From NCBI GenBank assembly GCA_036365455.1, contig JAWQUS010000022.1, positions 7,688,001 through 7,752,000 of the forward strand: 64,000 bases of DNA. The letters run 5' to 3'. The translations under genes were made by a program, and so were the position numbers. The notes beneath the pieces were generated by a model. The model searched no databases. It was not told the DNA's origin and was given only the letters and a program-made list of their open reading frames with translations. This stretch comes from Macrosoma leucophasiata (Eukaryota; Arthropoda; Insecta; Lepidoptera; Hedylidae). This document shows, one piece after another, positions 1 to 11,900 of the stretch; position 1 is the stretch's first letter; every line of letters starts with the position of its first letter.

Positions 1-105
1 AAAGGCTTTTTTCACCATTATCTCTGATAACCCCCTACCCGGGAATCGAACCCAGGACCTCAGCGTAGTAGTAGTGGCCTGCTACCACTAGGCTACCGAG
101 GCAGT
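1..105 (-). mobile_element. SINE-1 (tRNA-headed SINE), head portion
   Basis: On the minus strand this starts ACTGCCTCGGTAGCC, with an A-box-like TAGCCTAGTGGTAGCA and a B box GGTTCGATTCC. Both are RNA polymerase III promoter elements inherited from a tRNA, possibly Gly- or Asp-like. The unit runs off the left edge. Confidence 0.75.
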
Positions 106-112
106 TTTAAAC

Positions 113-286
113 TTAAATAATTATTTAAAATCGAACCCGACGTTTCGGTCGCTTTTCAGCTTTCGTGGTCTCGGGCAGACTGAGGTGGTATTTGTCTGAC
201 AGCAGTTTGAAAAATTATTATGTGCAGCTACCGCTATCTATTTCGCAAATGTCTTGCGTAGCGTTCAGGATTAAGACCTCCCTGCT
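113..286 (-). mobile_element. Penelope-like element, 3' part (copy 1, split by LINE-A)
   Basis: The minus strand matches the 3' end of the Penelope copy at 58312-59011, including GACCGAAACGTCGGGTT. The other half continues at 2139-2400 after the LINE insertion. This copy also lacks most of the GIY-YIG coding part. Confidence 0.7.
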
Positions 287-2138
287 AGTGAATGAAAAGC
301 GTGAGAGAGATAAAGTGGAAGCTGATGAGAGACTGGCGAAGAGCTTTGAGACTAACATCAAACTCTATTGGAGGGAGGTGAAAAAGTCTAGAAGCTCTTC
401 TCCAGTTTCTGGAATGAATAGAATAAAATCTAAGTTGGGTGACATTCTTGAGAACACGCAAGATGTGTTAAAACGATGGAGCGAGTATTATGGGGAAATG
501 TATGATTATGCTCACAACCCTGACGCCGGAGTTGCTGACTTGACGGTGCCGGCTTGTGAGGATATAACAATAGATGAGATTGTAAGGGCGATACGAAGTT
601 TGAAATGTGGTAAGGCTGCGGGTATTGATCAGGTTTCTGCCGAAATGATCAAATATGGTGGTGCTGCCCTTTGGGATTCTTTCTGGGTGTTGTGCAACCT
701 TTGCTGGAGATCCGGAAGAATCCCAAAGGATTGGCGGTGTGCGGTCATCGTGCCTTTGTATAAAGGCAAGGGTTCACGTATGGACTGCACCAGCTATCGA
801 GCGATCAGTTTGATCAGTTTGGCAGCTAAAGTGTATGGGAAAGTCTTAGAAAGAAGAATGAAAGAGAAGTCCGACGGGTTGTTGTGGGATGCACAGGGTG
901 GTTTCAGAACTGGAAGAGGATGTATGGATCAAGTTTTCTCCCTCCGCAACATCGTAGAGAAGCATCTTGCTGTGAGCCAGAAGGTTTTCTGCGGTTTTGT
1001 GGATTTGGAGAAGGCGTTTGATAGGGTATTACGAAAGGAGCTGTGGGACATTTTGCCAGAGTATGGTATTGATGGCAGTCTGCTCCGTGCAATACAGTCC
1101 ACGTATGTGGGCTGTCAAGCATGTGTGCGGGTAGATGGTAACATGTCACCCTGGTTTGATGTTAACATCGGTGTCAAACAGGGTTGCGTGCTTTCGTCTA
1201 GGCTGTTTATTATATATCTGGACAAATGCCTCCAGAGGGTGAAGTTGATGGATGTGGGAGTGCGTATGGGTGACTTAGTGGTGAACTGTCTGCTTTACGC
1301 AGATGATGCGGTAATTGTTAGCTCTACACCATCTGGGCTACAAGCACTAGTCACAGTCATGAAAGAGGATTGTATGGAGAAAGGCTTACAATTGAATGTG
1401 GATAAAACTAAAGTATTAGTATTTGAAAGAGATGAACAGAGAACAAATGCAAGGGTAGTAGTAGATGATGCAGTGTTAGAACAGGTTGATGAAATTGTAT
1501 ATCTTGGATGTGCTTTTAGCAAGGATGGTAGGTACACCACTGACATAGAAAGAAGAGTGCTTGCTGGGAATTGCGTGAATGGAGCGTTGGGTAAGCTGCT
1601 AGAATCGAAACATCTCAGCCAGCGGGCTCGACTAGCCGTACATAATGCTGTACTTACTCCAACGCTTTTATATGGAAGCGAGAGCTGGGTATGCAGGAAA
1701 GAGCATGAAAGTAAGTTGAACGCGGTCGAGATGAGATCTTTGCGCAAGATCTGCGGTGTATCACTCACCGATCGCGTTCGTAATGAAGATGTAAGAAAGA
1801 GACTTTGTGTGAATGATAGTATCGGTGTAAAAATGAAAAAAGGCATGCTCCGATGGTTCGGGCATATAGAAAGAATGTCGAATGAGCGAATGACTAAACA
1901 GATATACAATGCGAATGTGGATGGTTGCAGAAGCCCAGGAAGACCAAGGCTGACCTACCATGACCAAATAGGTCGAGTTCTGTCTGATGGTGGGGTCAAA
2001 AGTCTTAGGAATCGGCGTGCATGTATGAAGAGAATGATGAAGGTAGACGAGGCACGAGAGGTTTGTCAGAACCGGGATGTCTGGCGCTCTACACTCTCTG
2101 CCTACCCCGTTAGGGACCTGGCGTGAAGATACATACAT
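287..2138 (+). mobile_element. LINE-A, 5'-truncated RTE-like non-LTR retrotransposon with open RT frame
   Basis: The reading frame is open from the truncated 5' end to the stop at 2124-2126, about 613 codons. Reverse-transcriptase landmarks are FVDLEKAFDRV, GVKQGC and the catalytic YADD in LLYADDAVIVSS. The C-terminal tail contains WFGHIERMSNERMTKQIY and a GRPRLTYHDQIG motif, as in RTE-like LINEs; the exact clade is uncertain. The 3' end is a short ACATACAT run. An 11-bp target-site duplication, ACCTCCCTGCT, flanks it at 276-286 and 2139-2149. The endonuclease domain is missing, so it is a dead copy, but the lack of stops suggests a recent insertion. Confidence 0.9.
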
Positions 2139-2400
2139 ACCTCCCTGCTCTACGGTGTTTGACATCAGCAATATGTTCTATTATACTGTTGGTCACAGCT
2201 CTCTTTGTTTGGCCTATTTAAGAGAGTCCACAATCACAATTGAGTTTGTAAATACCGGATTTTTGTAAGGGAATGCTACTTTTAATGGGTCTTAAAAACT
2301 GGTGTATTTTCTTGTGTGGTTTAAAAACCGATTCGATTTTAAATAAGGATTTTAGTTTAATATACGCGACCATTTGCACTGTTCAAACTATTGAGTTTGC
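2139..2400 (-). mobile_element. Penelope-like element, GIY-YIG start and flank (copy 1)
   Basis: The minus strand resembles 58370-58555, including TGTGATTGTGGACTCTC, but carries stop codons. It ends in the AT-rich flank with TTTAGTTTAATATACGCG shared with copy 2. Confidence 0.7.
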
Positions 2401-2424
2401 AATGAGACAGGGAATAATAATAAT

Positions 2425-2785
2425 AATGGCAACCCATTATATGTCCCACTGCTGGGCACGAGTTTCTCCCCTTTTTGGAGGGAGGCTTGGAGCTTACTCC
2501 AACCACGCTGCTCCAATGCGGATTGGTGGAGGTGGGAGGGTTAGTGGCCAACCCGCGGTCGGGTGTTTTCAAACAGCCCATAAGGCCTCCGACAAAGTTT
2601 AACGACTGCTATCCATCGATAGCAACTGGGACCGACGGCTTAACGTGCCCTCCGAAGCACGGAAACGCGCATTTAACTTGCCATTGGGGTCACCCATCAC
2701 ACTACCCGACCGCACCCATAGTGCTTTACGGAGTAGATCGCTTACGATCTACACCAGCCGCTGGGCCATCAGACAGGGAATGGGT
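2425..2785 (+). repeat. Dispersed repeat family B (copy)
   Basis: Roughly 350-bp unit beginning ATGGCAACCCATTATA and containing TCCCACTGCTGGGCACGAG, a central CTATCGATAGCAAC and an end near CACCAGCCGCTGGGCCAT. Other copies lie at 9400, 11548 (minus), 23332, 34902, 47322 (minus), 60147 and 63097. No coding potential. Non-autonomous and unclassified. Confidence 0.75.
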
Positions 2786-2809
2786 TAATATATATGGGTT
2801 AATACTTAC

Positions 2810-2968
2810 AAGTCCATGAAGCCATTGAGTATACATTCATCTGATACTTCAGCAAACTCTATCACGGCATCCGCTGGTACTGGACACTCATAAAACTTTT
2901 CCACGACACCTGCCTTGAGTCTACTGTTGATAGTCTGTGAGTAGGCTGTTGATACATACACTATACAT
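2810..2968 (-). CDS. FAR-B exon 6 (159 nt)
   Basis: It encodes R|CIVYVSTAYSQTINSRLK, VVEKFYECPVPAD and LNGFMD, then donor GTAAGT. About 29 of 52 whole codons match FAR-A, clearly less than exon 5. The rest of the gene lies to the left, past 2.7 kb of repeats. Confidence 0.93.
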
Positions 2969-5900
2969 CTACCATAAATAAAAAAAAAACAAATAAATAA
3001 TTATTTTTTCCTTGGAACTGAATTTTGTATGGAGCTTGGGCCCGCATCTTGAACGCTATATTGAGAGAAGAAACATAAAATATTAAATCATGTTCAGCTA
3101 TTCAAATCGTTTATTATACCTTCTAACTGTCCTAAGTGTATTTCAAAAACATAAATGTCATAGTAGCAATATGGTGATATATTGTTATACAAATATTACA
3201 TAAAATAAATATTTCCGACAAAAAACAACTATTCACATTATTTTTTTGAGTATTTTTCCATGATTCGACGTATTTTTCTCTATTTTTTGATATAATAATT
3301 GGTTGCTCGTAGGCTGGACTGTATACGTTCAAGTTTATTCAAATGTTGAGTGTTCAAGCTGCCTGGATAGATGGGAATAAGATGAGACGGGACTTACCGC
3401 GTGTCGACTTGTGACACATATCTATATTATAGTGCACAAGTGTATGCGCAAACACAGGTGCACTCTCTATTCCTTCACTCTCATAGCCCGATGGGGCGGA
3501 CCGACACGACCGGAGAGAGATCGGGCGCAGGACCGACGGCTTTACGTGCTCTCCGAGGCACCGGTACAAGACTCCGGGCTATTACTAGGAATTTCCTTAT
3601 AGAAAAAAACCTAATAACAAATGTTCCCGACCTGGGGATCGAACTCGGGACCTCAGGCTTCACCATCGCGATTGCGACCACTGAGCCAACGAGGCAGTCA
3701 AAGTTTTTGATATAGTGTACAAGGCGCGGGCCCAAGATTGCCGCGGTATGTGACGTGATGATTCGGCATGGCCGGTATACCGAATATTACCGAAGTGTGC
3801 CGGCCTTTGCCACGCCGGCAATGGGCACCATCTTAAAAGCACACAGCCCCTATATTTTTTTTTATGATGATTGAATTACACCCACCTTAGTTGCTTGCAT
3901 GCTTTGGCCAAGCTCAAAACCTCCCTTGTACCGCGCACATTGATCAATATCGCCGATTTCAGAGGCATGTCAAAGTTGGTAGTCGCAGCCGCGTGAAATA
4001 TGAAATTTACCTGCAAATGCATAATATAAAATATTGTTGTGACACAAAAGTGCTGACTCGTTCGAACCCAGCGTCAAGCGTGCGGTAGCGTGATTGGCGA
4101 GTCCAATGAGCTTAGTATACAAGGTGTAACCGCAAGGTCCAACAATATTTCAACAGTCCATGCCTACACTGATGTTGACTTCATCCCCCGAAGTCTTTTG
4201 CTCCTGAGAATGTATAATCATCAGATATTACGAGTCAAACTTTGATTCAAATTTTATGCGTTTCAACCCTGACAACAACAGCTGACAGCATAATAAAAAG
4301 GCTATTACACGACACGGTATTCAGGGTCCGGAAGAAAGGGTGGGCGAGGCCTCGCGCCGGGTTGCCCCTTATTACACTATCCGGTCGACTGGACCCTAAC
4401 TCAGTCACAGTACAAATATGAACAGTATCCGGTCGCACTAATTAGGGCCATAACTCCCTAAATGTTATTACACTACCCAGACAATTGCTATCGTACCCTG
4501 AATGATGCTGCATTTCATACGCACACACGCGTACCGTTTGCCTCACCGTCACCACGCACGGTATGTACCTGCGCGTTATTCGCTACCGACGTGGGGAGCG
4601 GATACCGCGTGGTGATGCGGTACCTATATGAAGTTCCACGACTATCGGTAGCGAATAACGCGCAGCTATGAATAGGGCTTAATGGGCTTATTACACGGCA
4701 CGGTATTCAGGGTACGATAGCAATGGTCAGGGTAGTATAATAACATTTAGGGAGTTAGAGCCCTAATTAGGGCGACCGGAGCGGCCCGGTCAACCTAACG
4801 CCCTAACTACACACAGTACAAATATGAACAGTATGGAAACTAAGTCCAAAACGTTCTATGTGGGAATTACAGGATGCAAGGGACGGAACGTAAAGATGAG
4901 CGAGGCGAGAGGTGAAGTGTATGTAGTTGTAACTTATGTTGTCTGTTTGTATGTATGTAGGTATGTAACGGAATCTGAGTTTAATTTTCACCGGTTTCTA
5001 GAAGTCTGATCATCTTGAAGCTTTGCACACGTCTCGAGAACCGATGACAATGCAATAATTCGAAAAATGTAATAAAAAAAAACATAACTAAAAAGTGGAG
5101 TGCGGCGGAGTCCCACGCTTTTCGTACAATAATGTGAATTTTTCAATTGATTACTACTGTATTATGTACTTATAATTTTTTTGTTCAATTAGTTTTAAAG
5201 TCGTGTTTTTTTAATTTTTTCAAACCGTTATTAAATTTATTTTATTATATGCATCCGGTGCACCAAAAAAACGATGTGAATACTGCGACTTCAAGTATGA
5301 TAAATTTGAAATAAAAAAAACGGCCACGAATGAGTCAAATTCATGCTCACAAGGTTCCGTACAATAGTGAGATTTCTTATACTACAAATACTATTTTTTA
5401 CGAGGTCGAAATGCCATGCATTCGACTATAGAGAAACACGGCCCACTGGTCGCAGCGGACCGGAGGGGAGTAGCCATAGCATGTATTACCGATGCAAAAC
5501 AGTCTGTCATTTTTTGCGGGGGGAAATGCGTGCGACACACACGCACACTACAAAAATCGTCTATTACTACGAAACTCACACCTTGACTAACAAAATACAG
5601 AAACAATTTCACGCACACGTTTAAACATCTAGGCGACAGGTATAGGCCCATTTGGGCTTGTACTTTGACAGAGGGGCAAGCCTGCATATGGCTACTCCCT
5701 TCCGGAGTTGCTCTATGCATTCAACCGACTCTTTGGAGGGCAGACTAAAAAACCACTTCGGTGCCAACTTGTGTGTAGAAAGGGGTCCCTCCGGGTAGAC
5801 TATAAATACTGCTCCGGTTCCCCCCTCGCACTTCGCCTCCATCCATGGGGGCTTTGCGGCTACCTCGGTCGCCGTCCTCACGGAGCCGCGAGTGCCGAGC

Positions 5901-8900
5901 GGCCAGAGCGCCCACCACAGAATACATAATGTAATAATACTACGTATAGAATGGACACTTCGACGTCTCGGCCGATTTCCCCATCTCACCCAACCTCCTC
6001 CCCTCTTATCGGCGACGGTTGGTATTTTCTACGTGCTACGCACACAGGTGCACGTGTAAATACACGTCAATGATTGATGTCTGTGTAATAGAGACAAAAT
6101 TAAGCGTTTGTATGAAATTTTGGCGGAGTGTCCGCGGTGTGGCACCCACTCTTGCCGCCCGCGGCTCATTTCCCCTTTTAGTCACCTCTTACGACAGGCA
6201 GAGGATACCTCAGTCCTATTCTATACGCCCAGAACTGTAGGACACACGGCCGGGGCTACAGACTACTGCCACCACCCCGGCGCCTTCTTCCCTTCCGAGC
6301 GGGATCATTCTTCTCCCGAACACGCTCAGCGGTCTCTCTCTGGAGCATTTAGTATTAGAACCAGTGTCGTCGCTTTTCAATCACCGTGCAATTTTTTACA
6401 CAAATGCAACACCATCTCGACAATCACCCACACATAAATCCTCAGGGCAGCTATTCGTTTGCGAAAGTTTGCACACTAAGACAACGCACGCGCACAACAT
6501 TATACTCACAAGGAGCTCGTACGTCAGTAGTCGAAGTGTAGCGGACGGATTACATGCTGTACATTACAAGCGGAGACAGTAATAGCGTTAATTGAGCAAG
6601 TGCTTAACGAGCAATGTATTCGCTAGCAATAACGTTTAATGCAGTTTAAGTTCGAATATTAATATTCCTATGTATATTTTTATGTTTTTTACAAATATGT
6701 TATTTGTAAATAAACACAACAAAACAAACAATAAATGTTATTTGTGACTTACCGATTTTATATATAAAGATATACTTAGTGAGGGAAGTGTATTAACTAA
6801 CTTTGGTAACATGTAGGTACACAGTACGTAATGGAAGTGGCAAACAAGCATGCAATTCACATTGATGTTAAGCGATGACTGCAGCCTAGCAAATAAAAAC
6901 ACATTTACAGGTTAGTATAGGTATCTCTGGGATATTTTTTTTATGCCGTCATAATAAAAAGTAGATACCTACACGTTTTTGGTAGATGTTTTATTCCGAT
7001 TTCCGATCGGAAATCTCGCACTAGGCCCTCTGTAATTAAAAAGCTGAAATGGAAAGGTCATACAGTAAGAGGAAAGGAAAAAAGGCCCAAGACCATAATA
7101 TATTGGTTTACTGAAACTAGAAAAAGGAAACGAGGTAGACCACACAAAAGATGGGTGGATGAAACAAGAACCGTGGCAGGTGGACCGTGGACGACAATAG
7201 CCATAGAGCAACACCGGATGGGAGTAGCCATATGCAGGCTTTCCCCTCTGTCAAAGTACAAGCCCAAATAGGCGTATACCTGTCGCCTAGATGTTTAAAT
7301 GTGTGCGTGAAATTGTTTCTGTATTTTGTTAAAGTCAAGGTGTGAGGTTCGTAGTAATAGACGATTTTTGTAGTGTGCGTGTGTGTTGCACGCATTTGCC
7401 CCCGCAAAAAATGACAGACTGTTTCCCCTCCAGTCCGCCGCGACTGGTGGGCCGCTTTGCTCTATGACAATAGCTAAAGACAGAGATGAATGGAAGGAGT
7501 TGGAGGAGGTCTTTGCCTACAAAAGGCATACAGACAAGGTTGTCGATGGAATTAAAAATTAACTAATTAATCAGTATAAAAAATCAATAAATTATAATTT
7601 AATCTAAAACTAAATTGCTGTATAAAGCGAAAATGTATTGAAATAAATTTAATTTTGTAAATTGAAATTATTGTATTGTATTTTTAATGTCTGAATAAAG
7701 GCTTTTAATATTAGATTATTAGATACGTAACCCCAAATAGCTCTCAGTATATTTCCAGTGGATTTAAATTAAATAGAAGGTACGAATTTAATTTTGCATA
7801 CAATAGTACAAAAATATAAACCGTACTCACATAAATCTACGAGTATATTCAAAATATCTGATTTATAAAACATGACGTTCATATTACCGACGTAGGTACA
7901 TATTTTGTAAATTGTGATAACAATACAGTTTGTTGTTTTATATTATTTCGCATTAACACATGCTTGTGAAATATAACATCTAATATAACATAATATAATA
8001 TAACATCTGTTGCTAACTATGCTAGTTGGCAATAGATGGCGCTGCTGCTACCATAAAGCAATGCAATAAATGTGAAGGAAAGATTTGACAAATCGGGCAG
8101 GGCTTCAGTAGCTCAATTGGAAGAGCGGCTGGACTAGATTCCCAGTAGGCCGCGAGTTCGAGTCTCGCCTGAAGTCAAAATGTTTCTTTCCATTTTTCTT
8201 TAAATAAAATAATACAGTTTGTGTCTTACAAGCTAAGAAAGATAATCAGGAATGTCACTAAGAATAAAACTAAATACCTATACATTTTTTTTATTCCTCG
8301 GAGTGGTAAACAAGCATGCAGTTCACATTGATGATAAGTGATGACTGCAGCCTATAGACACCCACACAAAGACCAAGGTCAAAATGCAGATGTGTTACCT
8401 CTCCTGAGGCCTAAGGTGTTATGCCTCTGTGCCGGAAATTACAGGGCCGTACATTACCACCTGACCGGAACACGATAGTGCTGAACACTACCATTTAGCG
8501 GCAAGTAGGTATATTAGGTAATGCGGTGGTGCCTACGCCCGCGAGCTCCATCACGGGAGCTCTACCACTAGTGACATATATATTATGTAAGTAATTTCAT
8601 AGATTAGTCGTTTGTTGATGTATAAAATTCATTTTCTTAATTTTTAGAGATATGCCACTTCAATTCTAAGGGTGCGATATATTGCGGTCAAATTTCGACC
8701 ACTGGGCGATCACTAGTAAAGTTAAATATTGTATATGTATGTATGTATCTCCACGCTAGGTACCTAACTCGGTAGGCAGAGAGTGTGGAGCGCCAGATAT
8801 CTCGGTCCCGACACACCTCCCGTGCCTCATCTACCTTCATCATTCTCTTCAAACATGCACGCCGATTCCTAAAACTTTTGCTCCACCATCAGACAGACCT

Positions 8901-11900
8901 CGACTTATTTGGTCATGGTAGGTCAGTCTTGGACTTCCTGGGCCTTTGCAACCATCCACATTCGCATTGTATATCTGTTTAGTCATTCGCTCATTCGACA
9001 TTCTTTCTATATGCCTGAACCATCGGAGAATGCCTTTTTTCATTTTTACACGGATACTATCATGTCTATCATTCACACAAGAGCCTCTTTCTTACATCTT
9101 CATTACGACCGCGATCGGTGAGCGATACACCGCAGATCTTGCGCAAAGATCTCATCTCGACCGCGTTTAATTTACTTTCGTTAAATATTGTAATATAAAT
9201 ATTACGTACCTCTTCAGTTAAATTTCTCCAATGTTTATCAGAAATACCAATTCTTAAATCAGCAACATCTCCATCAACTGGTACAATTTTGCTTTCGAAT
9301 GTCGGTTGTTCCTTGCGTAAATCTTCATATACCTTCAAATAATTGAAAAGATTAAGCAAAAAACTAAATTAGAAGCGACATTAATAATATTGAATCCATT
9401 TGGCAACCCCAATGGATACGTCCCACTGCTGGGCACGAGTCTCCCCCCTTAAGGGGGAGGCCTGGTTCTTACTCTACCACGCTGCTCCAATGCGGATTGG
9501 TGAAGATAAGGTTTAGTGGCCAACCCGCTATCAGTCAAAACCGCCTACAAGGCCTCCGACAAACAAGACAAAAACGACTGCTATCTGTCGACAGCAAACG
9601 GGACGGCTTAACGTGCCCTCCAAAGCACGGAATGGCGCATTTTAATTTGGCAGTGGTCACCCATCAAACACCCGTCCGCGCCCGTATCGCTTAACCGAGG
9701 AGATCGTTTCCGATCTACACCAGCCGCGGGGCCATACGCACTTCTCCTATTGCTGAATATATGTTAAAGCAATGATGTTATAAGTGTTAAAGTGTCATTA
9801 TTGTTTTGAATGGTATAAGACTTTGCTGGTGATAGAGCTCCAGCAACGAAGCTCGCGGGCGAAGGCACCACCGCATTACCAAATCTACTTGCCGCTAAAT
9901 GGTAGTGTTCTGCACTATCGTGATCCGGTCAGGTGGTAATGAACGGCTCTGTAATTTCCGAACTAACTTCAGACTGTTGCTTTCATCTGTTTAGCGACTA
10001 ACTTCAGACTGTTGCTTTTATCTGTTTAGCAACTTACTTCAGACTGTTGCTTTTATCTGTTTAGCAACTTACTTCAGACTGTTGCTTTTATCTGTTTAGC
10101 AACTTACTTCAGACTGTTGCTTTTATCGGTTTAGCAACTAACTTCATACTGTCGCTTTTATATGGTTGGGGAAAAAGTTTCTTCGCATTTTTTAAGATAA
10201 TTCAAAACATTTTTTAATATAGTTTATTTAAATTTAACTAAAGTATGTATGTACCATTTTGTTCGATAACCTTTTGCCATCTTGTAGGTAGGGACATGGT
10301 CTCATTGCTATAAAAATTTTGGGACTTCTCATCAAAATACCGTGACAAGTGGATTTGGCAGTCCTCTCGTGATGTTAACCTAACATTGCATAAAGAATTC
10401 TGAAGAGACCGAAACAGGTGGAAATCTGAAGGTGCAAGGTCTTCCATTTTATCCGTAAAAGGGCGACCAGAGCGAGGTGCATCCTTGACATCAAAATTTC
10501 CGGATTGAAAACGCTTAAACCAAATTTGTGCTACTCTCACAGACACTGCACTAGGTCCATAAACATCGCAATTTTTTTTCGCGGCTTGCGTTGCATTTTT
10601 ACCTTTTTTGCAGTAAAATTTTAAAATGTATCGAATTTCTTCATTAGATTCACTCATCTTGACAGTACGAAAAACAAATAAAAATCACACATTTGCCTAA
10701 TTTGAATTTGGAAATATGTTCTTTAAAATTTTAACTTTCAATGATACCAAAACCAGCCCGATACAAATACTACAGCCAAAGAGATTTTATTACAAGTTCA
10801 TACATACTATAATGCGAAAAGACTTTTTCCCCAACCTATTAAGTCGGTGTCGCATCGTAAAACTTCACTCTCTTGCCAAAAGAAGTATAATAAAATACTA
10901 TATCTATAAAAATCAATATTATAAACATACATACCGGTTCTTTCAAAATATTCAGCAGTCTGTCTTCTACAGTTTTATTTTTCTTTGCCCTCATAAGTAC
11001 ATACATTTTCGCTACTTTACAGGATCTACAATTAAAATGAGAGAGTAAATGTAACTTAATTAGCTTCACTGATGCCTCGTATCCGAGAAAGCTCTTACAT
11101 CCAACTATGTGAATGTAGGTATGCCACGAACCTTACCTAGGCAAAATATCGCCATGTGCAGCGGGTCATAGAGCAACACGGGCCACCGGCCGCGGTTGAC
11201 TGGAGGGGAGTAGCCATAGCGTTTATTACCGATGCAAAACAGTCTGTCATGTTTTGCGGAGGGAAATGCGTGCGACACACATGCACACTACAAAGCAACA
11301 CCGGAGAGGAGTAGCCATATGCAGGCTTTCCCCACTGTCAAAGTACAATCCCAAATGTGAAATTATTTCTGTATTTTGTTTAACTCAAGGTGTGAGTTTC
11401 GTAGTCACAGACGATTTTTGTAGTGTGCGTGTGTGTCGCACGTATTTCCCCCCACCAAAATTTACAGACTGTTTTGCATCGGTAATAAGCGCTATGGCTA
11501 CTCCCCTCCAGTCCGCCGCGACCGGTGGCCCGTGTTCCTCTATGCTATCGATAGATAGCAGTCGTTAAACCTTGTCGGAGGCCTAACGGGCGGTTTGAAA
11601 ACATCCAACAGCGGTTTGGCCACTAACCCACCCACCTCGACCAGTCCGCATTGGAGCAGCGTGGTGGAGTAAGCTCTAGGTCTCCCCCCAAAAAGGGGAG
11701 AGACTCGTGCCCAGCAGTGGGACGTATAATGGGTTGCCATTTTTATTATTTATAACTCTGTAGGTATAATTATAATTATGTGTATTCTATATTAGGTATA
11801 GATGCTTATTTTTAAATATATTAATTATTAATATATAACTAATTATACTTCGATTTACGCCATACTACGTATTGTATGTAAATTAAATAGTAAGTAATAA

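Noticed and set aside
1295..1909. 204-codon minus ORF opposite LINE-A
   Set aside because: Serine- and leucine-rich reverse reading of the RT frame; no motif.
8101..8176. Functional tRNA gene
   Set aside because: The cloverleaf is good, but the flanks recur with other copies at 61.5-62.2 kb, the AGA anticodon lacks the long variable arm of tRNA-Ser, and the unit behaves as a SINE.
9961..10160. CRISPR-like array
   Set aside because: Units are adjacent 35-bp direct repeats without unique spacers, in an insect-type genome; it is a minisatellite.
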